NCBI GenBank assembly: GCA_050874905.1
Contig: JBNMLP010000001.1
Location: forward strand, 1 to 64,000
DNA from: NC2004 sp050874905
GTDB taxonomy: Bacteria; Bacillota; Clostridia; Lachnospirales; Lachnospiraceae
DNA length: 64,000 nt
Reading direction: 5' to 3'
Positions 25,079 through 32,605 of the stretch are shown here, one piece after another; positions within the stretch are counted from its first letter, which is position 1, and the number at the start of each line of letters is the position of its first letter. The notes below the pieces were generated by a model. That model was not told where the DNA came from, ran no database searches, and saw only the letters and a list, made by a program, of their open reading frames with translations. A program made the translations under genes and the position numbers.

Positions 25079-25942
25079 TTACAGCTCTAACAGTCCGCGT
25101 GGATTGATCAGCCCCCAGCCTTGCTGATTTCTGGTCAATCCAAGATCCAGTGAGGTTTCGTAGAGCTTGAGTTTTAATTCTTTTGGGGTCAGATCGGGAA
25201 AACGCTGCAGTGTGAGTGCCAGGATTCCACTGACAAATGGAGTTGCCATGGAGGTACCGCTTTTTTTCACATAGCCGTTTTTAGAAGCGGCAAGAGAACG
25301 TATTTTGGAACCCGGTGCAACAATGTCTGGTTTCCGGATGCAGTTTTTGGTTGGCCCTCGTCCGGAATATGATTTGGGAAGGTGGGGATCTGTCCGGTCG
25401 TCACAAGCACCTACGGTGATCACTTTGTGGCTGACTCCCGGAGTTGTGATCGTCTGAGGCAGAGGCCCGTGATTTCCGGCGGCAGTCACGACTGTAATGC
25501 CATGATCCCAGGCGCGCTCGACGGCACTGATCAAGGGCTGATCCGGTGTCTGCCGGCGGCTGATCGTACCAATAGAAATATTGATGATACGGATGTTATA
25601 AGCGAGGCGGTGCTCAATCACCCAGTTGATTGCCTGCAGCACATGCGTGGTTTTCCCTTCTCCATTTGCATCAAGCACTTTTAAAATGATCAGATGACAA
25701 TCAGGAGCAGCTCCTAATTTTTCTGCTCCTATGATTCCTGCTACATGCGTGCCGTGACCACTATCATCATAAAAATCGTGCCTGTGATTGATATAATCCT
25801 GAAAAACAACGAGATTTCGTAATTCCCGATGCGGGTAAGCTCCGGTATCTAAAACAGCGACGCCGACTCCTTCTCCAGTGATGTGGTGCTGATGGAGATA
25901 ATCGAGCATAAATATATCAGAAAAATTCATTAGGGATCCCAT
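25079..25942 (-). CDS. Compact intracellular S8 subtilase
   Basis: A subtilisin-family serine protease of only 287 aa. The triad is Asp32 (VAVLDTGAYP), His63 (GHGTHVAGI) and Ser231 (SGTSMATP), with oxyanion Asn157 (AAGNHGP). There is no signal peptide and no propeptide domain, so it should be made active in the cytoplasm, like intracellular subtilisins, although the ISP N-terminal LIPY propeptide is also absent. It is much shorter than germination Csp proteases. Start at ATG 25942; ATG 25930 is an alternative. The response regulator gene is divergent on the other side. Confidence 0.88.
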   Translation of the reverse strand: MGSLMNFSDIFMLDYLHQHHITGEGVGVAVLDTGAYPHRELRNLVVFQDYINHRHDFYDDSGHGTHVAGIIGAEKLGAAPDCHLIILKVLDANGEGKTTHVLQAINWVIEHRLAYNIRIINISIGTISRRQTPDQPLISAVERAWDHGITVVTAAGNHGPLPQTITTPGVSHKVITVGACDDRTDPHLPKSYSGRGPTKNCIRKPDIVAPGSKIRSLAASKNGYVKKSGTSMATPFVSGILALTLQRFPDLTPKELKLKLYETSLDLGLTRNQQGWGLINPRGLLEL

Positions 25943-25972
25943 GCCATTACATCCTGTGATTCGTTATAAGAT

Positions 25973-25981
25973 TAGCATATG
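25973..25981 (-). promoter_or_regulatory. CATATGCTA element before the subtilase gene
   Basis: On the minus strand the 9-mer CATATGCTA lies 30 bp before the start codon. The same 9-mer lies 32 bp before the amidase gene at 15761-15769. It could be an extended -10 (TATGC TAATCT) or a sigma-K-like -10; no convincing -35 of either type is seen here. Confidence 0.3.
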
Positions 25982-26043
25982 CAAAAACACGATATATGAC
26001 CATATTTTGTATCCTTGGTGCGAATTTAGTCTGTTATGGTGGG

Positions 26044-26072
26044 TTGAATAAACTTTTTGCGTGTGATATAAT
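26044..26072 (+). promoter_or_regulatory. Promoter of the response regulator gene
   Basis: TTGAAT, 17-nt spacer, TATAAT, about 31 bp before the start codon. Confidence 0.8.
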
Positions 26073-26103
26073 TTGAGTGAACATTGAAAAGAGGGGTGTA
26101 AAT

Positions 26104-26910
26104 ATGAATGCCATTCTAGTAGAGGATGATGCAATATCGAGGGATATGCTTACGTGGATGATAGGGGAAATGAACCGCGTAAATCAATTGATTTCTTTTG
26201 CAAATGCAACGGAAGCTTTGCGTTTTCTTTCAGAGAAAAAGGTGTCAGTTGATCTTGCAATCTTAGATATACAGCTTCCGGATCTAAACGGTCTTGAACT
26301 GGCCAAACGATGCCGCCAGATCTGTCCACAGATGCAGATCATGTTTGAGACAACATCAGAAGAATATGCCATGGAGGCACTTCGTATGAAGGCTGTTGGG
26401 TATATTTTAAAACCATACTGCAAAGAGGATATCGAATACGCTCTGGATCTGGCGCTGCTTTTGCAGAAAAATCAGAGACCAAAGGTATTTGCAAGAACAT
26501 TTGGACATTTTGATCTGTTTGTAAATGAGAAACCGGTTTGTTTCAAAAGCGCGAAAGCAAAGGAACTTCTGGCTCTTCTTGTAGACCGCCAGGGCGGAGT
26601 GGTGACATCGGAGCAGATCATTGCCACACTTTGGGAAAATCGTCCGAAAGATGAAGCTACGTTGAATCTTGCCAGCAAGATCAGCCGTACACTCAGAAAA
26701 GAATTGAAACAGGCAGGGATTGAAGATATTGTTTCTTTTTCCAGAGGTGTAAGAAATTTAAAAACAGAAAATTTAGAGTGCGATCTGTACGATCTGTTAA
26801 AGGGAAGTAAGGAGGCGGCATCCAGCTATTACGGAGAATATATGTCTGGTTATGAGTGGGGAGAAAACCGTGCGTATGCACTGGATCGACTGGTAGAAAA
26901 TATGAATTAG
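26104..26910 (+). CDS. Orphan response regulator with winged-helix output domain
   Basis: The 268-aa protein has a receiver domain (1-120; acidic Glu7-Asp8-Asp9, phospho-acceptor Asp55 in LAILDIQLPD, Lys in LKPYCKED) and a C-terminal OmpR/SARP-like winged helix (about 130-225) with FKSAKAKELLALLVDRQGG, followed by a short tail rather than a full BTAD domain. No histidine kinase gene is adjacent. Start 26104 follows GAGGGGTGT. It lies 94 bp before spo0A on the same strand. The target genes are unknown. Confidence 0.85.
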   Translation: MNAILVEDDAISRDMLTWMIGEMNRVNQLISFANATEALRFLSEKKVSVDLAILDIQLPDLNGLELAKRCRQICPQMQIMFETTSEEYAMEALRMKAVGYILKPYCKEDIEYALDLALLLQKNQRPKVFARTFGHFDLFVNEKPVCFKSAKAKELLALLVDRQGGVVTSEQIIATLWENRPKDEATLNLASKISRTLRKELKQAGIEDIVSFSRGVRNLKTENLECDLYDLLKGSKEAASSYYGEYMSGYEWGENRAYALDRLVENMN

Positions 26911-26963
26911 ATTTTTAGAATTCCTGTTTGATTCCTGTTGAGTTCCATTTGAAAGCAGGATGT

Positions 26964-26974
26964 TATGTTACAAT
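26964..26974 (+). promoter_or_regulatory. Extended -10 promoter of spo0A
   Basis: TATGT TACAAT, a complete TRTGn extended -10, about 30 bp before the start codon. A TTGAAA lies only 14 nt upstream and TTGAGT at 26938; neither is ideally spaced. No clear sigma-H site or 0A box (TGTCGAA) was found by eye. Confidence 0.5.
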
Positions 26975-27003
26975 TTGTAAAAATAAGGAAAGGGGTGTTT
27001 TTT

Positions 27004-27825
27004 ATGAAACATGTGCTAAAGGTTATGATAGCAGATGCGGATGAACAAATGGGGAAACAATTAGCAAAGTACTTAAATGAAAAAACGGATGTGGAGGTAC
27101 TTCCAATCCAGACAAGCGGAAAGGGAGTGCTTCGAGCCATAAAGACCGTGGAACCAGATGTACTATTACTTGATCTGGTACTTCCGGGAATGGACGGATT
27201 ATCTGTTTTGGAGGAGTTGATGCGTGGAAAATGCAAAAGCAGTATTATTGTGACGTCTGCATTGGACAACTCCAGAATGATCACTTATGCCTGCCAGCTC
27301 GGAGCGGATTTTTATATCTGTAAACCATATGATGAGGAGCGGGTCTATCATCGACTCAGACAGCTATATATGTATCGGCAGCAGGAGTCAGAGAAACAGG
27401 AAGAGGTGGAGCTGTTTCTTGCTCATGAAGAGGAAGAGGATGAGGCAAGGCAAAGAATTTCATTGGAATCCAGGATCACAAGAGAGATCCGGCTGCTGGG
27501 CATTCCGGCTCACATCAAAGGATATCAATACATAAGGGCAAGTGTCCTGTTATCATTGCGCGACAGCAGTATGCTTAATTTTGTCACGAAATCACTCTAT
27601 CCGGAGGTGGCTAAGATTTATGGTACGACAACGGGGAGTGTGGAACGTGCCATTCGCCATGCGATCGTGGTAGCATGGGAGCGTGGCAACAGGGAGGCCA
27701 TCAAACAGCTTTATGGCTATGACTATGGTATCCATTCGAGAAGACCAACCAATTCCGAGTTTTTATCCTTAGTGGTAGACAAGTTTCGGATGGAAGAAAA
27801 AAATCACGTACAGGCAGCTGGGTAA
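27004..27825 (+). CDS. spo0A: Sporulation transcription factor Spo0A
   Basis: Spo0A is the phosphorylation-dependent master regulator of sporulation entry. The 273-aa product has a receiver domain with Asp11/Asp13, phospho-Asp57 (LLLDLVLPGMDG), and Lys in YICKPYDEE. The Spo0A-specific DNA-binding domain follows, with LLGIPAHIKGYQYIR, the recognition helix region TTTGSVERAIRHAI, and RPTNSEFLSLVVDK. A short acidic linker joins the domains. Start at 27004 after AAGGAAAGGGGTG. The usual neighbour spoIVB is not upstream; instead there is an orphan response regulator. Its presence implies the organism has, or recently had, sporulation ability. Confidence 0.96.
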   Translation: MKHVLKVMIADADEQMGKQLAKYLNEKTDVEVLPIQTSGKGVLRAIKTVEPDVLLLDLVLPGMDGLSVLEELMRGKCKSSIIVTSALDNSRMITYACQLGADFYICKPYDEERVYHRLRQLYMYRQQESEKQEEVELFLAHEEEEDEARQRISLESRITREIRLLGIPAHIKGYQYIRASVLLSLRDSSMLNFVTKSLYPEVAKIYGTTTGSVERAIRHAIVVAWERGNREAIKQLYGYDYGIHSRRPTNSEFLSLVVDKFRMEEKNHVQAAG

Positions 27826-27838
27826 GCTGCCTTTTTTT
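27813..27838 (+). terminator. Terminator overlapping the spo0A stop codon
   Basis: GGCAGCT and AGCTGCC (7 bp) with a 5-nt loop and seven T; the TAA stop is inside the hairpin. Confidence 0.85.
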
Positions 27839-27884
27839 ATACCAAAAAAACGCTCCAAAAATTGGTAAAAATCACAAGAAAAGA

Positions 27885-27914
27885 TTGACATTTTATTATC
27901 AATCAAAGTATAAT
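27885..27914 (+). promoter_or_regulatory. Promoter of the ATP synthase operon
   Basis: TTGACA, 18-nt spacer, TATAAT, about 31 bp before atpB. The -35 sits in an inverted repeat GATTGA-N10-TCAATC (27883-27904) that could be a regulator site. Confidence 0.85.
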
Positions 27915-27945
27915 GTAAGGAATTTAAGGAGAAGAAGGTGAGAAA

Positions 27946-28635
27946 ATGGAACACTTGGGAGAAGAGGTAAGTTCGCATCTTGCGCCAGCCACGGTTTTTT
28001 CCTTTCAGATCGGGGGATACACGGTCAATATCACAAATTCTATTGTGAACACGTGGATTCTCATTGTGATCGTAGGTGTGGCATGCTTCCTCTTGACACG
28101 TAACCTGAAGGTTGAAAAACCCAAGGGACCACAGATCGTTCTGGAAGCAATTGTTGGTTTTGCCAATAATTTATTCCGTTCTACACTGGGCCCTGAAGGG
28201 AAGGGTTATTACCCGTATCTGGCATCTGTCCTGATCTTTCTGGCAGTGTCAAATACCATTGGATTTTTCGGATTAACTCCACCGACCAAAGACATCAATG
28301 TCACGGCGGGATTAGCGATCATGAGTATTATTCTGATCCAGATCAGCGGAATCCGGAAAAAAGGTGTTGGCGGATGGCTGCATTCTTTTTTGGAGCCGAT
28401 CGCTATTGTAACTCCGATCAATATTATGGAGTTAGGTATTAAGCCATTGTCATTATGTATGCGACTATTTGGTAATGTTTTAGGTGCATTCATCATTATG
28501 GAATTGTTGAAAGCTGTATGTGCTCTGATCATTCCGGTACCATTTAGCTTGTATTTTGATATATTTGACGGCTTGATCCAGGCATATGTATTTGTATTTT
28601 TAACATCCTTATTTATGAATGAGGCAATGGAATAA
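27946..28635 (+). CDS. atpB: F-type ATP synthase subunit a
   Basis: Subunit a forms the ion half-channels of Fo. The 229-aa protein has about five to six helices and the essential Arg173 in SLCMRLFGN, followed by the C-terminal helix DGLIQAYVFVFLTSLF. GAAGAAGGTGAG lies before the ATG. It is the first gene of the operon; no atpI or other small membrane gene precedes it, and spo0A with its terminator lies just upstream. Confidence 0.96.
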   Translation: MEHLGEEVSSHLAPATVFSFQIGGYTVNITNSIVNTWILIVIVGVACFLLTRNLKVEKPKGPQIVLEAIVGFANNLFRSTLGPEGKGYYPYLASVLIFLAVSNTIGFFGLTPPTKDINVTAGLAIMSIILIQISGIRKKGVGGWLHSFLEPIAIVTPINIMELGIKPLSLCMRLFGNVLGAFIIMELLKAVCALIIPVPFSLYFDIFDGLIQAYVFVFLTSLFMNEAME

Positions 28636-28657
28636 AAAGTAAAGGAGAAAAACAATT

Positions 28658-28879
28658 ATGGGAACTATCGCATTAGGAGCAGCAATCGCTGTATTAACAG
28701 GTATTGGAGCAGGTATTGGTATTGCACTTGCAACAGCAAAGGCAACCGAGTCAATCGCAAGACAGCCGGAGGCAGCAAGTTCGATCAACATGGCACTGAT
28801 CTTAGGATGTGCGCTTGCTGAGGCAACAGCTATTTACGGTTTCGTAATCGCACTTTTGATCATCTTGTTATTAAAGTAA
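28658..28879 (+). CDS. atpE: F-type ATP synthase subunit c, copy 1
   Basis: The 73-aa hairpin protein makes the rotating c-ring of Fo. The Gly-rich first helix (GIGAGIGIALATAKA), the polar loop ARQPEA and the ion-binding Glu55 (ALAEATAIYGF) are intact. Where sodium-binding c-subunits have Gln (Ilyobacter Gln32) and Ser (Ser66), this protein has Ile22 and Ala56, which argues for proton coupling. The protein is identical to copy 2 located 56 bp downstream. The ribosome site is AAAGGAG. Confidence 0.95.
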   Translation: MGTIALGAAIAVLTGIGAGIGIALATAKATESIARQPEAASSINMALILGCALAEATAIYGFVIALLIILLLK

Positions 28880-28935
28880 TACACAATTGATACATAACAA
28901 CAATAGAGAAAGAGAGAAGTTTTAGGAGGTAAATT

Positions 28936-29157
28936 ATGGGAACTATCGCATTAGGAGCAGCAATCGCTGTATTAACAGGTATTGGAGCAGGTATTGGTAT
29001 TGCACTTGCAACAGCAAAGGCAACCGAGTCAATCGCAAGACAGCCAGAGGCAGCAAGTTCAATCAACATGGCACTGATCTTAGGATGTGCGCTTGCTGAG
29101 GCAACGGCTATTTACGGTTTCGTAATCGCACTTTTGATCATCTTGTTACTGAAATAA
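28936..29157 (+). CDS. atpE: F-type ATP synthase subunit c, copy 2
   Basis: This encodes exactly the same 73 residues as copy 1. By my reading the two genes differ at six of 222 bases, all silent. Its ribosome site, AGGAGGT, is stronger than that of copy 1. Two copies may raise c-subunit supply to match the c-ring stoichiometry of about ten or more per complex, a need other bacteria meet by translational control. Confidence 0.95.
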   Translation: MGTIALGAAIAVLTGIGAGIGIALATAKATESIARQPEAASSINMALILGCALAEATAIYGFVIALLIILLLK

Positions 29158-29194
29158 GAGCGACAGATTATAGAATGATTAGGAGGCGAAGAAC

Positions 29195-29689
29195 ATGGGT
29201 TTAATGTCAGTTAATCCTGCAACCGTGATTATAAATATTGTGAATGTGTTATTGTTCTTTGCTGTGATTCGTGCATTTTTATGGAAACCGGTTATGGCGG
29301 TAATGGAAAAACGCCAGAAGATGATCGATGATGATTTAAATGCAGCGAAGGAAGAGAACGAAAAGGCGGCTGAACTTAAGGCAGAGTATGAAAAAGCCCT
29401 GGCAGAAGCGAAGGATGAGGCCGGATCAATTATTGAGAAAGCCAGAAAGACAGCATCTGCAGAACATGAAGCAGCTGTGATGAAAACACAGGAAGAAACT
29501 GCAAAAATGGTGGCAGATGCCAAGGCTTCCATTGAAGTGGAACGCAGCAAGGCAATGAAAGATGTACAGTCTGAAATCGCAGGTCTTGCAATGGCTGCCG
29601 CAGCAAAAGTTGTTGACAATAACCTTGATGAGAACGCAAACAAAAAGTATTTGGATGAGTTCCTGAATGAGGCAGGTGGTAAGAAATGA
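29195..29689 (+). CDS. atpF: F-type ATP synthase subunit b
   Basis: Subunit b is the peripheral stalk tying Fo to F1. The 164-aa product has one N-terminal helix (about 10-28, VIINIVNVLLFFAVIRAFLW) and a long charged helix for the stalk dimer. AGGAGG precedes the ATG. The stop overlaps the start of atpH (ATGA), a sign of coupled translation. Confidence 0.96.
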   Translation: MGLMSVNPATVIINIVNVLLFFAVIRAFLWKPVMAVMEKRQKMIDDDLNAAKEENEKAAELKAEYEKALAEAKDEAGSIIEKARKTASAEHEAAVMKTQEETAKMVADAKASIEVERSKAMKDVQSEIAGLAMAAAAKVVDNNLDENANKKYLDEFLNEAGGKK

Positions 29690-30189
29690 CAGAGCGTGCA
29701 ACGCAGTATGGCAAAGTGTTATATGAATTAGGGCTTTCTTCCTCTGTGTTGGAACAGACAAAGGAGATCTTAGAGGATAACCAGCCATTATTGGAGGCAT
29801 TGGATAATCCGTCGATCAAGGCGGCAGAGAAGCATAATGTCATTGACAAACTGTTTGATCATAGTGCGGCAGGCTTTGTAAAGGTCGTGACCGATCACCA
29901 TATGATCAGCCAGATCGCTGATATCTTTGAAGCATATGAAGATTATGAAATTGAGCAGAAAAACTGGGTAAAGGCAGTGCTTTATTATGTCACAAAACCA
30001 GACGAGGCTCAGATAGAGGGCATCAAAGAGAAAGTAAAAAAAGAATATCAGGCAGATGGTGTCAGCTTGAAGTTAGTAAAGCAGCCATCGTTAATGGGCG
30101 GCTTTGTACTGAAGGTGCGTGACTTTGAAACGGATCGCAGTGTCAAAGGCCGGTTAGAACAGTTGACAAAGAATCTTGTACGGAGGTGA
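29686..30189 (+). CDS. atpH: F-type ATP synthase subunit delta
   Basis: Delta (OSCP equivalent) joins the b stalk to the top of the alpha/beta hexamer. The 167-aa protein has the helical N-terminal domain with YGKVLYELGLSSS and the C-terminal segment LMGGFVLKVRDFETDRSVKG typical of this subunit. It overlaps atpF by 4 bp and ends 5 bp before atpA. Confidence 0.94.
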   Translation: MTERATQYGKVLYELGLSSSVLEQTKEILEDNQPLLEALDNPSIKAAEKHNVIDKLFDHSAAGFVKVVTDHHMISQIADIFEAYEDYEIEQKNWVKAVLYYVTKPDEAQIEGIKEKVKKEYQADGVSLKLVKQPSLMGGFVLKVRDFETDRSVKGRLEQLTKNLVRR

Positions 30190-30194
30190 AATAG

Positions 30195-31694
30195 GTGAGT
30201 AGTGTGAGTCCGGAAGAAGTAATTTCCGTTTTAAAAAGCGAAATCGAAGGATATGATGCGAAAACACAGGCATCAGAAACCGGTTCGGTCATCTCGATCG
30301 GAGATGGAATCGCTACCGTTTATGGAATTGAACACGCTATGTACGGCGAGCTGGTAGAATTTGCCAATGGCACGACCGGTATCGTACAGAACCTGAATAC
30401 AAAGACGGTAGGTGTCGTATTGCTGGGTAGTGATAAAGGAATCCAGGAAGGCACAAAGGTAAGCAGAACCAAGAAACAGGCAGGTATCGCAGTAGGCGAT
30501 AAGATGATCGGACGTGTTGTAGATGCACTGGGTAAGCCGATCGATGGAAAAGGTGCGATTGAAACAACCGATTATTATCCGGTTGAAGCAGAGGCACCAG
30601 GTGTATGTATCAGAAAGTCAGTATCAGAACCAATGGAAACTGGTATCATGGCGATTGATACGATGTTCCCAATCGGACGTGGACAGCGTGAGTTGATCAT
30701 CGGTGACCGTCAGACTGGTAAAACAGCGATCGCAGTCGATGCGATCATCAACCAGAAAGGCAAGCATATGATCTGTGTGTATGTTGCAATCGGACAGAAA
30801 GCATCTACTGTTGCCAAGCTGGTAAATAACTTAGAAAAACATGGTGCTATGGATTATACGGTAGTAGTAAATGCATCTGCAAGTGATCTGGCACCACTTC
30901 AGTGGCTGGCTCCATATGCCGGAACTGCAATTGCAGAATATTTCATGCATCAGGGAAAGGATGTCTTGATCGTATATGATGATCTTTCCAAGCATGCGGT
31001 AGCATATCGTGCAATGTCATTATTATTACAGAGACCACCTGGACGTGAGGCATATCCGGGAGATGTATTCTATCTTCATTCCAGATTGTTAGAGCGTTCC
31101 TGCCGTCTGGATGAGGCACATGGCGGTGGTTCGATCACAGCCCTTCCGGTTATCGAGACACAGGCCGGTGATGTATCTGCATACATCCCGACAAACGTAA
31201 TCTCTATTACCGATGGTCAGATCTTTTTGGAGAGTGAGTTATTCTTTGCCGGTCAGAGACCTGCGGTAAACGTTGGTATTTCTGTATCCCGTGTAGGTGG
31301 TGCAGCACAGACCAAGGCAATGAAGAAAGTATCCGGTACATTAAAGATGGATCTGTCCCAGTATCGTGAGATGCAGGCATTTACACAGTTCAGTTCGGAT
31401 CTTGATCCGGTGACAAAACAGATGTTAGATCATGGTGACCGTCTGATGGAGCTGTTAAAGCAGCCACAGTACCGTCCAAGATCTATGGCAGAGCAGGTTA
31501 TTTTACTGGTTATCTGCAACAACAACCTGTTACAGGATGTAGAGCTTGAGAAGGTAGGACAGTTTGCAAAAGACATCTGGGCACACTTTGAAAATGAGCA
31601 TGCTGACATTATCAAGGAGATCACAGAGAAGAAAGTGATCACAGAGGAACTGGTAGAGAGCATCAAGAACATAACGATTGAATATAAAAAGTAG
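30195..31694 (+). CDS. atpA: F-type ATP synthase subunit alpha
   Basis: Alpha forms the non-catalytic half of the F1 hexamer. The 499-aa product has P-loop GDRQTGKT, the PPGREAYPGDVFYLHSRLLE region and the arginine-finger segment VSRVGGAAQ. The start is GTG 30195, with CGGAGGTGAA just upstream, 5 bp after atpH. Length and motif order are normal. Confidence 0.97.
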   Translation: MSSVSPEEVISVLKSEIEGYDAKTQASETGSVISIGDGIATVYGIEHAMYGELVEFANGTTGIVQNLNTKTVGVVLLGSDKGIQEGTKVSRTKKQAGIAVGDKMIGRVVDALGKPIDGKGAIETTDYYPVEAEAPGVCIRKSVSEPMETGIMAIDTMFPIGRGQRELIIGDRQTGKTAIAVDAIINQKGKHMICVYVAIGQKASTVAKLVNNLEKHGAMDYTVVVNASASDLAPLQWLAPYAGTAIAEYFMHQGKDVLIVYDDLSKHAVAYRAMSLLLQRPPGREAYPGDVFYLHSRLLERSCRLDEAHGGGSITALPVIETQAGDVSAYIPTNVISITDGQIFLESELFFAGQRPAVNVGISVSRVGGAAQTKAMKKVSGTLKMDLSQYREMQAFTQFSSDLDPVTKQMLDHGDRLMELLKQPQYRPRSMAEQVILLVICNNNLLQDVELEKVGQFAKDIWAHFENEHADIIKEITEKKVITEELVESIKNITIEYKK

Positions 31695-31704
31695 GTGAGA
31701 ATGC

Positions 31705-32586
31705 ATGGCAAGTATGAAAGAAATTCGCTCCCGTATCAAGGGTGTCGATGATATCATGAAAATAACCAATGCCATGTATCTGATTTCCTCAACCAAGGTG
31801 AAGAAAGCCAGAAAAAGTCTGGATGCCACCGCACCTTATTTTAATAAAATGCAGGAAACGATTCTTGATATCTTAAATCATTGCGGCGAGGGCTTTTCGC
31901 ATAAGTATTTTGACGAAAGACCGGCCATTTCAGAGGAAGACAAGAAGCGTGGATATATCGTGATCACCGGTGATAAGGGACTTTGTGGTGCTTATAACCA
32001 TAATGTGATCAAGATGACGGAGCAGATCGTTGCAGAGCATAAAAATTCCAAGCTCTATGTGGTAGGAAGCGTGGGACGAAGCTATTTTGTCAAACGTCAC
32101 TACAATGTAGATGAGGATTTCTTATATGCAGCAGCCGATCCAACCTTCTATCGTGCAAGAAGTATTGCCGAGGAGGTTGTAGAAGCGTTTGAACAGGGTG
32201 AACTGGATGAGGTATACGTCATTTACACGAAGATGGTGACCTCTTTGTCGGCAGAACCAAAAGTGATTCCAATTCTGCCACTTGTCCGTTGTGACATTGA
32301 GGATCGCGTGGAAGAAACCTATGCTTCCTATGCGGTATTTTCACCAACACCGGAAGCGGTTATGGACATGGTTGTACCGAATTATGTAAAAGGTATTGTT
32401 TATGGTGCAATGGTGCAGGCATTTTGTAGTGAACAGAATGCGAGAATGATGGCGATGCAGTCAGCAACAGACAGCGCGCAGGAGATTATCACAGACTTGA
32501 ATCTGTCATATAACCGCGCGCGTCAGGCAGCCATTACACAGGAGATCACGGAGATTGTGGCAGGTGCAAACAGTCTCAAAAAATAA
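31705..32586 (+). CDS. atpG: F-type ATP synthase subunit gamma
   Basis: Gamma is the central shaft whose rotation drives catalysis. The 293-aa product has the N-terminal helix (MASMKEIRSRIKGVDDIMKITNAM region), the GDKGLCGAYN signature and the C-terminal helix RARQAAITQEITEIVAGA. It is 10 bp after atpA and 19 bp before atpD. Confidence 0.96.
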   Translation: MASMKEIRSRIKGVDDIMKITNAMYLISSTKVKKARKSLDATAPYFNKMQETILDILNHCGEGFSHKYFDERPAISEEDKKRGYIVITGDKGLCGAYNHNVIKMTEQIVAEHKNSKLYVVGSVGRSYFVKRHYNVDEDFLYAAADPTFYRARSIAEEVVEAFEQGELDEVYVIYTKMVTSLSAEPKVIPILPLVRCDIEDRVEETYASYAVFSPTPEAVMDMVVPNYVKGIVYGAMVQAFCSEQNARMMAMQSATDSAQEIITDLNLSYNRARQAAITQEITEIVAGANSLKK

Positions 32587-32605
32587 AGGAAAGGACTAGA
32601 TAGAC

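Larger units (their letters stand above)
28658..29157 (+). repeat. Tandem direct duplication of atpE
   Basis: Two 222-bp direct repeats separated by 56 bp. Only the coding parts are near-identical; the upstream leaders differ (AAAGGAGAAAAACAATT against AGGAGGTAAATT), so the similarity is confined to the genes. Gene conversion or a recent duplication could explain this. Confidence 0.93.

Noticed and set aside
28658..29157. Sodium-type c-ring
   Set aside because: Two of the key Na+ ligands are replaced (Ile22, Ala56), so I did not annotate it as a Na+-translocating ATPase.
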